The notes: generated from the sequence alone by a model not told the origin. A stretch of 64,000 bases of DNA from JASGTU01 sp963821815 (GCA_963821815.1 CAWGFG010000006.1:3720001-3784000); one strand, 5' to 3'. Counted from the first letter of the stretch, positions 28,191-37,818 are shown. Numbers and translations are program-made.

Positions 28191-29078
28191 CTATGTTGGG
28201 AACCCTGCTTGCTCGGTCGTCGGAAGTGCGACCCGATCGCGCCGCCCGCGCCAGACCATGCCGCGATGCGGGGCAAAAAGATAGACCAGCGCAAAGACTG
28301 TCGTGGCTACCAGCACCATAGCCGGACCCGCCGCGATGTTGGCATAGTAGCTGATGTAGAGCCCAGTCACGTTGGAGAGAGCGCCTATGATGGCAGCTAC
28401 CAGCATCATCACCGGCAGGCGGCGCGTCAGCATCTGTGCGGCTGCAGCCGGCGTCACCAGCATGGCCAGCACTAGTGCGATCCCCACCACCTGCAGCGAC
28501 ACGACAATAGTCACGGCTATAAGCACCAACAACAGATAGCGCAGGAAGCTTACCGGTAGTCGCAACACCACTGCCAGCGTCGGGTCAAACGCCAGCACGA
28601 GGAACTCCTTGTAGAAGAAGAAGATGGTCACCAGCACCAACGCGCCCAGGATGAAGATAATCCACAGGTTATTGCTGGAGACGCCCAGTACGTCACCAAA
28701 CAGAATGTGCGCCAGATCTACAGCATAGCTGCTGGTTGTGCTGAGCAGGGCGACGCCCAGCGCAAAGCTGGCGGCGAACACAATGCCGATAGCCGTGTCC
28801 TCGCGCACCTCGCCTCGCTGGCTCAGCGCGCCGATGCCGATGGCTGCGAGCACGCCGAAACCCAGTGCGCCGAAGACGAGCGGCCAACCGACCAAATAGG
28901 CCAGCACAACGCCCGGTAAAATGGAATGGGCTAGCGCATCACCGAAGAACGCCATGCCCTGAAGAATAACATAGGTGCCCAGCACAGAGCAGATGATGCC
29001 TACCATGACAGAAGCCAGTAATCCGCGCCACATAAACCCATAGCTCAATGGATCTGTTAACCAGGCTATCGATTCCAC
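28191..29078 (-). CDS. ABC-3 family metal (Mn/Zn/Fe) transporter permease
   Basis: 295 residues from GTG 29078, which overlaps the end of the ATPase gene by 13 nt (translational coupling). The N-terminus WLTDPLSYGFMWRGLLASVMVG and the MAFFGDALAHSILPGVVLAYLVG segment are diagnostic of ZnuB/MntB-type permeases. About eight TM segments; LVTPAAAAQMLTRR is the loop contacting the ATPase. Metal identity cannot be told. No solute-binding protein gene is present here. Confidence 0.9.
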   Translation of the reverse strand: MESIAWLTDPLSYGFMWRGLLASVMVGIICSVLGTYVILQGMAFFGDALAHSILPGVVLAYLVGWPLVFGALGFGVLAAIGIGALSQRGEVREDTAIGIVFAASFALGVALLSTTSSYAVDLAHILFGDVLGVSSNNLWIIFILGALVLVTIFFFYKEFLVLAFDPTLAVVLRLPVSFLRYLLLVLIAVTIVVSLQVVGIALVLAMLVTPAAAAQMLTRRLPVMMLVAAIIGALSNVTGLYISYYANIAAGPAMVLVATTVFALVYLFAPHRGMVWRGRRDRVALPTTEQAGFPT

Positions 29079-29983
29079 GGAGGCGTGCTTTCTGCTGTGG
29101 TGACGATGCTGGCGTCCCGCTGCGACCGTCCCAAGGACGGCGCATCCGAGCCGATAACCCGATTCACCGGAGGTTGACCGCCGCTGCAGCATGTGTCGGT
29201 GACAATAACGCTGCCCGTGTCTGTGTTGACCACGTGCATCTGCGCGCCATAGGCCTCTTCTAGGACTGATTCTATGAGCACGTCACTCGGCTTGCCATAG
29301 GCAATGAGTCGGTGGTTCAGCAGCATAATGGCGGGAAAAATCTCGGCTGCCTGGTTGAGATCGTGCGTGGCGATGAGCATGGTGATGCCATCTTCCTGCA
29401 ATGAACTGAGTATATTGAGGAACGCCTCTTGCGACGGCATATCCAACCCAGCAAGCGGCTCGTCCAACAACAGCAGTTCCGACTCCTGTGCCAACGCACG
29501 CGCCAGAAAGACACGTTGCTGTTGACCGCCGGATAGCTCGCCAATTTGCCGTTGTGCAAACTGCGTCATCTCCACCTTCTCCAGCGCCTCTTTCACCAGT
29601 TGGCGGTCCTTGCGGCTGGGCCAGCGGAACATGCCTATTTTGCCGATGCGGCCCATCATGACCGTGTCTGTGACACTGACGGGAAAGCGCCAGTCGATGC
29701 GGCTGCGCTGTGGCACATAGCCCACACAGATGTGACGCGTGGGGCCGCTGCCATAGATGCTCACTTTGCCTGCCTGGGGACTAACAATGCCGGCGATAAC
29801 ATTGAACAGCGTGCTCTTGCCTGCGCCGTTGGGGCCGACGACGGCTACCTGTTCGCCTCGATTCACCGTGAAGGAGATGTCCTCCAACGCCGGTACACCG
29901 TTGTAGCTAACGGAGACGTGCTCCAGCTGCAGGCTTGGTGCATTGACATCGTGGCGGGCAGTCTGATGAAAGACTCTAGGCAT
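29066..29983 (-). CDS. ABC metal transporter ATP-binding protein (MntA/ZnuC type)
   Basis: 305 residues. Walker A GPNGAGKST, GYVPQRSRIDWRFPVSV (a stretch typical of manganese/zinc ATPases), signature ELSGGQQQR, Walker B LLLLDEPLAGLD and THDLNQA H-loop. The last 60 or so residues, after the ATPase fold, contain CCSGG and look unstructured; they may be lineage-specific. It couples to the permease downstream by overlap. The usual binding protein and metalloregulator are missing from the neighbourhood. Confidence 0.92.
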   Translation of the reverse strand: MPRVFHQTARHDVNAPSLQLEHVSVSYNGVPALEDISFTVNRGEQVAVVGPNGAGKSTLFNVIAGIVSPQAGKVSIYGSGPTRHICVGYVPQRSRIDWRFPVSVTDTVMMGRIGKIGMFRWPSRKDRQLVKEALEKVEMTQFAQRQIGELSGGQQQRVFLARALAQESELLLLDEPLAGLDMPSQEAFLNILSSLQEDGITMLIATHDLNQAAEIFPAIMLLNHRLIAYGKPSDVLIESVLEEAYGAQMHVVNTDTGSVIVTDTCCSGGQPPVNRVIGSDAPSLGRSQRDASIVTTAESTPPWNR

Positions 29984-30159
29984 TGTTCGGCTCTAACCTC
30001 TAACCCTTCTATACTGCTCAGTATGCATAAACGGACAGGACAAAGACCATTCGCTGCACAGTTCAAATTCGCGCTGATCATTGTACCACAGGTGCAGAAG
30101 TGCGAATTATGTAAAAATAGCAGACGAGATTCTCTGGTCTCTGGTGCGTTCACATAACT

Positions 30160-30187
30160 AAGCCCTGGCGATTACGCACCAGGGCTT
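30160..30187 (-). terminator. hairpin downstream of the exported-protein genes
   Basis: 9-bp stem AAGCCCTGG (30160-30168) / CCAGGGCTT (30179-30187), 10-nt loop. On the minus strand it follows the stop at 30232 by 45 nt. No clear U-run, so termination is tentative. Confidence 0.5.
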
Positions 30188-30231
30188 GCATACAAGAAGG
30201 AGATCCGTGCTAGCCGGGAAAAAATAAGGTC

Positions 30232-32015
30232 TTAGCGATCCATCAACGGCAGATAGGTACGTTCCGTCTCACCCAGAACGCCAAACATGCCAAGGTGCGA
30301 CGTCTCCGCAACCACCGTACTGCTGTCGTTGCCCACCTGTGTAATGCTGTCCTGCACCCAGGAGTCATTCTTGCGTCGATACATCTCCAGCGTGCCGTCG
30401 ATGACAGAACCGCGTTCGTCGGACCGAACTCGCACGGTGATGGTGATGGGCTTGTCGAGAATGAAGAACTGATCTCCATCGAGGGTACTGGCTTTCAGCG
30501 TGAAGAAATGTCGCACGCCTTCCAACATACGATCATCTGCGGCGGCGATATCGACGGAGGCGTCCGCACTGCCGATTGCGCTGCTGCGATAGACTGGCAC
30601 GACAGGTCCGCGATGTTCGTAGGTAAACATGACATCTTCAGCCACTGCGCCAGGTGGAATTTCGAATTTGGTGCTGGCGAAATTATCGTTGGAAACGAAT
30701 GTGGCTCCGCTGGTAGAAACTTCAAATGAGTACGGTATTGGGGTGCGGGTAGGGGTCGCCGTCGGCGTCATGGTCGGCGTTGCCGTGTTTGTTGGAGTGG
30801 GCGTGTGGGTCGGCGTAGGTGTGAACGTTGGCGTGTTAGTCGGAAAGGGCGTAGCGGTTGCAGGCGGAACAGGGTTTGGTTCAGAGGAATAGTGTCTAAG
30901 TGAATTATCTGTAATTGCATAAACATGGGTTTTGCCATCACTTCCTACCATGGCTTCAATCGACTTGAATCGTTGCCAATGATGCGAGTTCTCCATCTCT
31001 GTCCACTTTTGTCCATCCCATCTCCAAATGTAGTACCAATTATTGGAATAGCCTTCTACAGGGCTAACCATCGCGATATCAAAGAATGAATAGAGATAGC
31101 AGCCGTACAAATCACACCTTCTCGGAGAAGGTTGCACTTCAATCCATTTACCGTTTATTAGTTGGTGGATACCATGACCCGAAACCCAGACGTCCGATGG
31201 TGTGAGCGCGGCGACAGCCGATAGCCATTCGTTCCCTCCACCAATACCTGGGATACTTGTACGTCCTATAAGAGACCATTGTCCATTACTGTACTGATAG
31301 ATAAATGTCCTGCTCGACACAGCCCAGCCCAGGTGGGTATCTAGCATGTCAATTCCCAGCATGTTGCCAAAATTCGAAGGCACGGTTGAGGTTGTTGACC
31401 ACGAAAGCCCGTCAAAATGCAAGAATAAACCTTTCGAACCGCCAACCCAAACATCATTGAGGTTCAGAGCATTGACAGACCAAAGATAATCCGGCTGATG
31501 GGTAGGATCCGTGTGAACCAATTGCCATTGAGTGCCAAATCGTTGCAATACAACCGTCGTATTTCGTCCTGGCGGCCGACTGCAAATCCAGTTCCGTCTG
31601 AAAGTACGTCTATAGACTCTAGCGAGTATGAAGTTGAATAAAACTCTTGCTGAAAACTAGTGCCGTCGTAATGGTAGATTGCATCAAAGCCGGAGCCATC
31701 CGCTGTTCTTCCTCGAGCCAATAGCCAGACGTGATTGTAGTCAACCATCGATATGTCGATCAAGGTATTCACGCTTGGAATCGAATAACTCGTCCAGGCA
31801 CTTGGAGTGCGAATTGGCGGAACGTAATCATCGCTATCGGCAGCCAAATACTGGGTGCCTTCTGATTCATCGGCGTCAGCCGAGGATACTTCCTCCGATG
31901 TTTGCGCCGCTGCTGATTCATACCTGTATGCCGCAACTGTGGCGCAACAGGCAGCCACAAGCAACGTCACAACCACAAGTGTACTCGGTGTGATCCATCT
32001 ATGTCTTGTCGTCAC
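30232..32015 (-). pseudogene. exported Thr/Pro-rich surface protein, interrupted by a frameshift
   Basis: Two overlapping frames (31464-32015 and 30232-31548) make one protein of about 590 residues if one base is restored near 31545-31552. The first gives an N-terminal membrane anchor or signal (TPSTLVVVTLLVAACCATVAA), a DSDDYVPP linker and kelch/BNR-like repeats (MVDYNHVWLLARG). The second continues these repeats (LNLNDVWVGG, LTPSDVWVSGHG), then a Thr/Pro linker of about 50 residues, then a C-terminal domain (TYEHRGPVVP) and the tail RTYLPLMDR. The neighbour 32096-33016 shares N-terminus, linker, C-domain and tail. The shift may be a real mutation or an assembly error in a TT run. Confidence 0.7.
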
Positions 32016-32095
32016 GAACCTGCTCCATTTCTTTGTGTTTGTGAATTCGCAATGTTGAAGGTGGCGACCCCGTTACTCCAGATAACCCACCCAGT

Positions 32096-33016
32096 TTATT
32101 TGTCCACCCAAGGCAAGTAGGTGCGTTCGGTTTCGCCAACTACGCCGAACAGGCCCAACAGTTGTGTATCCGCTACTACCATACATTTGTTATTGTAGGC
32201 TGCACGGTCGCGCTCACTCAGCCCATCCGTTACCCAGGATGATCCGTTGAAGCGGTACAGTCCCAAACTCTCATAGGTGGTAGGTCCGATCTGGTCACAA
32301 TCGAAATAGACCGCAAGATGTATGGGCTTCTCAAATTGGGGGTACACTGAACCATCCATTGTTGTAGCTGTGATTCGAAAGAAGCGTCTGATGCCTTCTA
32401 TTCGAGTATCATCTACGCTGACAGCGATCACGCTGCCGTCGTCGCCAAGCACAATATTCGGGATCACAGGACCTCTATGCTCGTAGGTAAGCAGAATATT
32501 CTCCTTGACCGCGTCTTGAGGAATCCCAACATAGGTGTATTGTTCGCTATCATTCGACCAGATGATTTTACCGATCGGTGAAACCTCGACAGTCATTGGC
32601 TTTGGTGTTGCGGTAGGCGTCGGGGTTGGCGATGGTGTTGACGTGCAGGTTGGTGTCGGCGTATGCGTTGCAGTAGGCGTAAGCGTTGTAGTAGGCGTCC
32701 GAGTCGGCGTATATGTAGGTCCAGGCGTTCTGGTTTTGGTCGCCGTCGGTCGCACATAATCATCGCTGTCTGTGCTCACATATCGTTTGGTCGCCGTCGC
32801 TGTCGGCGTTTTGGTGGCAGTGGGTCGCACATAGTTATCGCTGTCATTCGAGAGGCCACTGGTATCATACTGCAATCCGCTTGGCACTATCTGTTCAAAT
32901 ACCGGCGCCGCATGCAAATCATACCCACGCGCCGCCAAGGTGGCGCAACAAGCGGCCATGATAAGAGCTACTAGAACCAGCGTACTGGGTGTGAACCATC
33001 TTCTTCGTCGTTTCAT
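32096..33016 (-). CDS. exported Thr/Pro-rich protein, paralog of the previous gene
   Basis: 306 residues. Basic start MKRRRRWFTPSTL, then a hydrophobic segment (signal peptide or anchor), two copies of a DS-D-[DN]-YVRPTATKT repeat, a Thr/Pro linker of about 70 residues, and a C-terminal beta-rich domain of about 150 residues (LLTYEHRGPVIP, RIEGIRRFFRITATT) ending RTYLPWVDK. Such linkers and YLP tails are common on secreted Chloroflexota proteins; the tail may be a sorting signal (inference). GGAG precedes the ATG. It starts 24 nt after the PMT glycosyltransferase stop, and the Thr-rich linker is a plausible substrate. Confidence 0.75.
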   Translation of the reverse strand: MKRRRRWFTPSTLVLVALIMAACCATLAARGYDLHAAPVFEQIVPSGLQYDTSGLSNDSDNYVRPTATKTPTATATKRYVSTDSDDYVRPTATKTRTPGPTYTPTRTPTTTLTPTATHTPTPTCTSTPSPTPTPTATPKPMTVEVSPIGKIIWSNDSEQYTYVGIPQDAVKENILLTYEHRGPVIPNIVLGDDGSVIAVSVDDTRIEGIRRFFRITATTMDGSVYPQFEKPIHLAVYFDCDQIGPTTYESLGLYRFNGSSWVTDGLSERDRAAYNNKCMVVADTQLLGLFGVVGETERTYLPWVDK

Positions 33017-33040
33017 CGAGGGAACTCCGTTTCAAATTGG

Positions 33041-34765
33041 TTATTTGTCGGCGGTTAGGTCAAATTGGGTATTACCGCTTGCCTGTGTTGGCGACTCGTG
33101 CATGCGATAGATGTGTACATACTCAATACCGTTAATCGTGATGATATGCTCCAACTCTCCGTTTTCGACAGCCTGTGCGTAATACTCCTCCGAAGGATAG
33201 CCGCGTTGCCTGCCCGAAATATAAAGTAGCGAATAGTCCGCTGCGGGCAGTACAATTCTATCCACACGTGGAATAGTCACAGTCTCCCCGTCAAAGAGCG
33301 GGCTAAATGATGAAGAAGGCCATGTTGTGACGCTCAAAGAAGCGGCATTCTCTTTGGCGTTGAGATACGCCGCCGCCTGATCGAGGCCCTCGCCCCAACC
33401 CACTGTGATATTGTTCACGGCTGTCCGGCCGCCGCCCAGCAAAGGATTGTAGTAGGTGTGGTAGTAGGGAAAATACGGAATTGCGATAACCGTCTGACCA
33501 GCCAATACAGCGAACAGGACAATTGCATTGAATGCAGAGGTATGACGCCGCACAATGACACTTCGGATCGTCAGCCATTGCAATATCCAAGTCGCCATAC
33601 CTGCCAATCCCCAAGCAGCTATGATGTTCAGGAGCAGGTGTGCGGGCAACATATAGCGACCTTGTTTCTTGTCCCCGAATAAGCCCATGAATAACATAAA
33701 AAAGAGCGCACAGAACCACAACACCAGGATGGCTGTGCGCTGGTCTGCGGACGATATGCTCTTTGACGCAGGAGGTTCAGCTTGATTAGAGTTGGTCGCT
33801 TGCTTGAATAATCTCACGAGCGACGCAGCCACCCCAACTATCGCCATAGGCGTCATGGCATACAATATCACCAAACCATAATAGGAAATGCCCGGGTCCT
33901 CCGTGACTTCACCAAGAAAGAACACTCCTTGACCATGTGCTGTGGCCGCGTAGGTTGTAGCTGTTGTCCATACTCTCTGTGTGATCGTTATCGGTTGGAT
34001 CCATAGGGCGGGCCAAATATCGTAGATTGCAAAAGCGACAATGCCTATCCAAAGCGCGAACTGACCTATTGATGATAACAACGACCGTAAAATCGTACTG
34101 TCTTCACTGCGACGGAATACCGTCATACCTACAAAGAGCGCGCCCCATACCGGAAAAAAGACAAGTGCAGTGGTCTTGGAGAGAACGGCAATCGCTGCGG
34201 CAATTGCAGATGTCAGGAGATAGCCAAGAGATCGCTCACGCAGCAGATAGGTCAGCAGGCTCAACGTGCTGAGCATGGTGAAACTCGCTGTCAATGCATC
34301 CTGGTGGAGTGTACGGCTGTGGGCGAGATAGAAAGGATCCAGCGCCAGCATTAGCATCGTCAGCCAAGCACTCATGGAACCAAACAGCTGATAGACGAAC
34401 TGTACAGCCACCGCTATACATAAGGTGGTGACGATGGCGATAGGCAAACGTAAAAAGGGCAGGATTACGATAATGCGCGGATCATCATAGGTAAGAGGAT
34501 TTAGACTTGCTCCGACAGGATGTAGCCAACCGACAACAGCCCAGCCTGCACTGCCCAGCCACATGGTCGTTACTCCAGGGTGACCTGTTAAGTAGGTAGC
34601 CGGCCAGTTGGCATCCAGCATTGCGAGCGCGAATCGTCGAGAACGCTCAACCCAAAGTAGTTCGTCGCCAGTGATAAATTGGCCCAGATTGACTAGGCGC
34701 GGCAAGCCTGCAACAACTATGGTGGTCGCAAACAACAACCATGGTTGAACCCAATCGCGCCGCAT
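33041..34765 (-). CDS. PMT/GT39-type membrane glycosyltransferase
   Basis: 574 residues with about 11-12 TM segments. The first luminal/extracellular loop carries the catalytic acidic motif (FITGDELLWVERSRRF), as in GT39/GT83/ArnT-like enzymes that use polyprenyl-phosphate sugars. The C-terminal 120 residues form an extracytoplasmic soluble domain. It is the first gene of a likely three-gene unit with the two Thr/Pro-rich exported proteins (24 nt and 80 nt gaps), suggesting a role in their O-glycosylation; donor sugar and target are not shown by sequence. Confidence 0.83.
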   Translation of the reverse strand: MRRDWVQPWLLFATTIVVAGLPRLVNLGQFITGDELLWVERSRRFALAMLDANWPATYLTGHPGVTTMWLGSAGWAVVGWLHPVGASLNPLTYDDPRIIVILPFLRLPIAIVTTLCIAVAVQFVYQLFGSMSAWLTMLMLALDPFYLAHSRTLHQDALTASFTMLSTLSLLTYLLRERSLGYLLTSAIAAAIAVLSKTTALVFFPVWGALFVGMTVFRRSEDSTILRSLLSSIGQFALWIGIVAFAIYDIWPALWIQPITITQRVWTTATTYAATAHGQGVFFLGEVTEDPGISYYGLVILYAMTPMAIVGVAASLVRLFKQATNSNQAEPPASKSISSADQRTAILVLWFCALFFMLFMGLFGDKKQGRYMLPAHLLLNIIAAWGLAGMATWILQWLTIRSVIVRRHTSAFNAIVLFAVLAGQTVIAIPYFPYYHTYYNPLLGGGRTAVNNITVGWGEGLDQAAAYLNAKENAASLSVTTWPSSSFSPLFDGETVTIPRVDRIVLPAADYSLLYISGRQRGYPSEEYYAQAVENGELEHIITINGIEYVHIYRMHESPTQASGNTQFDLTADK

Positions 34766-35029
34766 TGCTCGGGGATCCCTCGAACGTCAGTAAATATGGG
34801 CAGTGCTTATCGGTAAAAATATCTGAGTTGCGCTACGACGTGCTTGAAATGGAAAGTTACTGTGAGGTATTGCTAAATGACATCATTATAATATAGTTAT
34901 ATACTCGAGACAAAGTCCGTCTTTCCAATGACACGTCTGAATAAGTAAATGGCACTATCTTGCGTAGAGATACAATAGTCATCGAAACCTAATCTGTGAC
35001 AAGCTCCTTATTCCGAACAGGACAACGCA

Positions 35030-35983
35030 ATGCGACGCGACGTAGTTTTCAAAGCCATCAACTTCCAAGGACCGGCCTACGTCCCCATCTGCTTCTTCAA
35101 CACTGACTTCGACCGTTCGGACATCGTCGTGAAAGAGGTGCAGCATCACTTCCAAGGCGACAACCGCGACGTCTCCGAATGGGGCTTCACCTGGCAGCGC
35201 TACGATGAAACCATGGGCCAACCCAATACCTTCGTGGTGGAATCCTGGGAAGACCTAACTACGCTCAAAGCCCCCGATCCGGCTGCGGAATGGCGCTTTG
35301 AAGGCGTCGCCGAATGGGCGGAGAAATACGCAGACCGCTACCGTGTGGGCAGCTTGGGACTCAGCGGCTTCACGTCTATGTGGTGCTTGCGCAGTTTCGG
35401 GCAATTGATGATCGACATCGCCGCCGAACCTGATCGCGTGCGCGAGCTCGCGGACATTGTCTTCGGCTTTGAAGAGGCGCTGATTCGCGAGCTGCCCCAG
35501 CGTGGCTTCGACGCAATCGGATTTTTCGATGATTGGGGCACGCAGGAGGGTATGATCATATCGCCCAAATCCTGGCGCAAGGTGTTCAAACCCTACTACC
35601 AGCATCAGTTCGACCTGGTGCACAGCCTGGGCATGCACGTCTACTTCCACTGCTGCGGGCAGTTCATGCCCATCATCCCCGACCTGATCGAGGTCGGCGT
35701 GGACATCCTTAATATCTCCCAGCCCAACGTCTACGACATCGCAGAGCTAGGGGAACGCTTCGGCGGTCAGGTCTGCTTCCTGTGTCCGGTCAGCTACCAA
35801 ACTACTTCACTATCAGGTACGCGCGAGGAAATCTTCACCGACGTGCAGAAGCTTGTGGACAATCTGGGCTGCTACAATGGCGGGCTTATCGGCTACGTGG
35901 AGGAGTACGCCTCCATCGGATTGTCACAGTCCAACTATGACGCCATCGTGGAGGCTTTCCAAACGCTAGGGCAATATCCCTAG
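35030..35983 (+). CDS. uroporphyrinogen decarboxylase-fold protein, MtaA/CmuA-like methyltransferase type
   Basis: 317 residues of the UroD superfamily. The heme-pathway UroD N-terminal Arg motif is absent. Instead His207-Cys-Cys209-Gly with a later Cys (249 or 252) resembles the His-x-Cys-x(n)-Cys zinc site of methylcobamide:thiol methyltransferases (MtaA, MtbA, CmuA C-domain). It probably moves methyl groups between a corrinoid protein and an acceptor in methylated-compound catabolism (inference); no corrinoid protein is adjacent. AGGA precedes the ATG by 7 nt. Confidence 0.8.
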   Translation: MRRDVVFKAINFQGPAYVPICFFNTDFDRSDIVVKEVQHHFQGDNRDVSEWGFTWQRYDETMGQPNTFVVESWEDLTTLKAPDPAAEWRFEGVAEWAEKYADRYRVGSLGLSGFTSMWCLRSFGQLMIDIAAEPDRVRELADIVFGFEEALIRELPQRGFDAIGFFDDWGTQEGMIISPKSWRKVFKPYYQHQFDLVHSLGMHVYFHCCGQFMPIIPDLIEVGVDILNISQPNVYDIAELGERFGGQVCFLCPVSYQTTSLSGTREEIFTDVQKLVDNLGCYNGGLIGYVEEYASIGLSQSNYDAIVEAFQTLGQYP

Positions 35984-36714
35984 CGATAGACCATTGGCAG
36001 CATCAGGCGCTCGTAGCGCAAACTATCCTGTGGGCCGACTCCCCTGCCATAAGTATGCTATCAAACCACTAGGTGAATGCTTACCGCCGTTCTTTGCAGC
36101 GTTGTCCTGACGAGCGCGTATGCCGATGTCGACAGTCATCCTTTGGCAGGGGGCAATTACGAGGTCAGCGCCAAGTTCGTATCTTCCAGGCGTTCGAAGG
36201 CGGCAGTAGTCAGTCTATTCCAGCGTTTTGCCATCAGGAACGAGTCCCTAGGAAATAGCAGACCCGCCTTGTGAGGCAGGTTGGAGGTGCTGCTATTCTC
36301 TTCAATAGGAAAGAAAGCGTGCGATTACTTCCGACGAGGATGGTCGGCACCATTCCCGCTCATTATTTGGTCATTGTAGTTTGGGGGAAGTTCGCGGATA
36401 ACTTGCATTCCATCTGCCTTGTTGTCGACGATGGCGATGACGTGGCAGCCTTGAAGGACAAACCACATTTTATCTTGGTGGATCAAGTACGGCCTCATAC
36501 ATTCCCCCTATCAAACTCGGCAAGAAATCGATCTCTGTAGATGTTCTGAGACCTCTATTCTCCTGAGTATGCAGCCTGCACATCGGTGGATATGCTGCAG
36601 ACACCATTGTAATTGCCTGAGGCTTAGGGTATAGGATAAGCCAAAAAGAGGCAAAGTATGAATCCGGTTGTGTTCGTATCATTACGGGTTGCGGCGAGAG
36701 CTCACGATCAGCCC
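35984..36714. other. 731-bp gene-free region with a structured element
   Basis: No coding frame here has recognisable sequence or a ribosome binding site. The only clear structure is the nested hairpin at 36254-36297. Confidence 0.45.
36254..36297 (+). other. nested RNA hairpin of unknown role
   Basis: Outer 8-bp stem AATAGCAG (36254-36261) / CTGCTATT (36290-36297) encloses ACCCGCCT (36262-36269) / AGGCAGGT (36274-36281), with one C-A mismatch and a TGTG loop, plus an 8-nt 3' bulge TGGAGGTG. No neighbouring gene explains it. Confidence 0.45.
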
Positions 36715-37818
36715 TTATTGGCGCAGCACCTGTCCATAGACGGCTACCGTCTCTGCGGCAATCTGCTGCATGGTATAGCGCTCCAGGACGCGCTGACGAC
36801 CTGCCTCGCCCATGCGTTGCCGCTCAAGCACATCATTCATTAGGCGCTGCAAGTGCGCACGCAGCGCCTGCACATCGCATTCGGCAAAAATGTAGCCGGC
36901 ATCGCCGATCACGTTCGGAATCTCACCGGAGTCGCTGCCTACTACCGGGACTTCGCACGCCATGGTTTCGATGAGCACGCGGCCGAACTGCTCCTTCCAT
37001 GTCGGCGTCGTGCGGCTGGGCAGCACAACGACGTCGAGTGTACCATAGAACACGGGCATTACTGTACTGGCAATGCGTCCGTCGAATGTGACCCGCTTGG
37101 AGATGGCTAGGTCATCCGCCAGACCACGCAGCGCCTTCTCTTCGCCGCCGCTGCCGGCGAGGTGCAGCACCCAGTTGCCGTCCAGCCCAGCGCACGCCCG
37201 CAGCAGCGTGTCCAAGCCCTTTTCCGGCACTAGACCGCCAGCGTATCCAATCCGAAACAGCTCGCCCTCATGCGGCTGTTTTACGCTGGGGGCGAACGCA
37301 TCCGGGTCTACGCCAAATTGGGGCAGCACGCGAATCGGGATCGCGCATCCCTTCTGGCGCAGCACGTGAGCCGCACCCTCACTGCCGGCGAGCGCCAAGG
37401 CGGCACGGCGATAGCAGTCCTGCTCGAAATGACGAAACGGCTGCGGGTAGCGCCGGTTGATGTTTTGCCAGGTGAAGAAAATGGCAGGGACGCCTTGTCG
37501 CCGCGCAGTGCGCAGAACCAGCCACGTAGCCAAGTTGTACGGCTCCTCGTCCATGTGCACAATGTCCGGTCGGATGCGCGCCAACTCGGAACCAAACTGC
37601 GGGTAATAGTGTAGATGGAAGTTCCCGCTGAAGCGTACAGGAGTAGTCACCAACTCGTAGCCCGCCACATGCACGCGTTCGAGCGTCTGATGGCCGCGAC
37701 GGTCGTCCCATGCCGGTGGAACCAGCACAGTGAGGTCCACGCCAAGCTTGGCGATCTCCTCGGCCTTGCGCTGGTATTCGCCCACAACCAGCGCTTTGCT
37801 GACCATCAGTACGCGCAT
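36715..37818 (-). CDS. GT4-family glycosyltransferase
   Basis: 367-residue GT-B fold enzyme. The C-terminal donor domain shows RIGYAGGLVPEKGLDTLLRA and the signature Glu region PTWKEQFGRVLIETMACEVPVV followed by DSGEIPNVIGDAGY, typical of retaining family 4 transferases. The N-terminus (MRVLMVSKALVVGEYQRKAEEIAKLG) is the acceptor domain. Acceptor and sugar are unknown; it may act in cell-surface polysaccharide synthesis. Confidence 0.88.
   Translation of the reverse strand: MRVLMVSKALVVGEYQRKAEEIAKLGVDLTVLVPPAWDDRRGHQTLERVHVAGYELVTTPVRFSGNFHLHYYPQFGSELARIRPDIVHMDEEPYNLATWLVLRTARRQGVPAIFFTWQNINRRYPQPFRHFEQDCYRRAALALAGSEGAAHVLRQKGCAIPIRVLPQFGVDPDAFAPSVKQPHEGELFRIGYAGGLVPEKGLDTLLRACAGLDGNWVLHLAGSGGEEKALRGLADDLAISKRVTFDGRIASTVMPVFYGTLDVVVLPSRTTPTWKEQFGRVLIETMACEVPVVGSDSGEIPNVIGDAGYIFAECDVQALRAHLQRLMNDVLERQRMGEAGRQRVLERYTMQQIAAETVAVYGQVLRQ

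Noticed and set aside
29546..30157. 203-codon frame opposite the ABC ATPase
   Set aside because: Antisense to Walker and signature motifs of a clear ATPase; no independent support.
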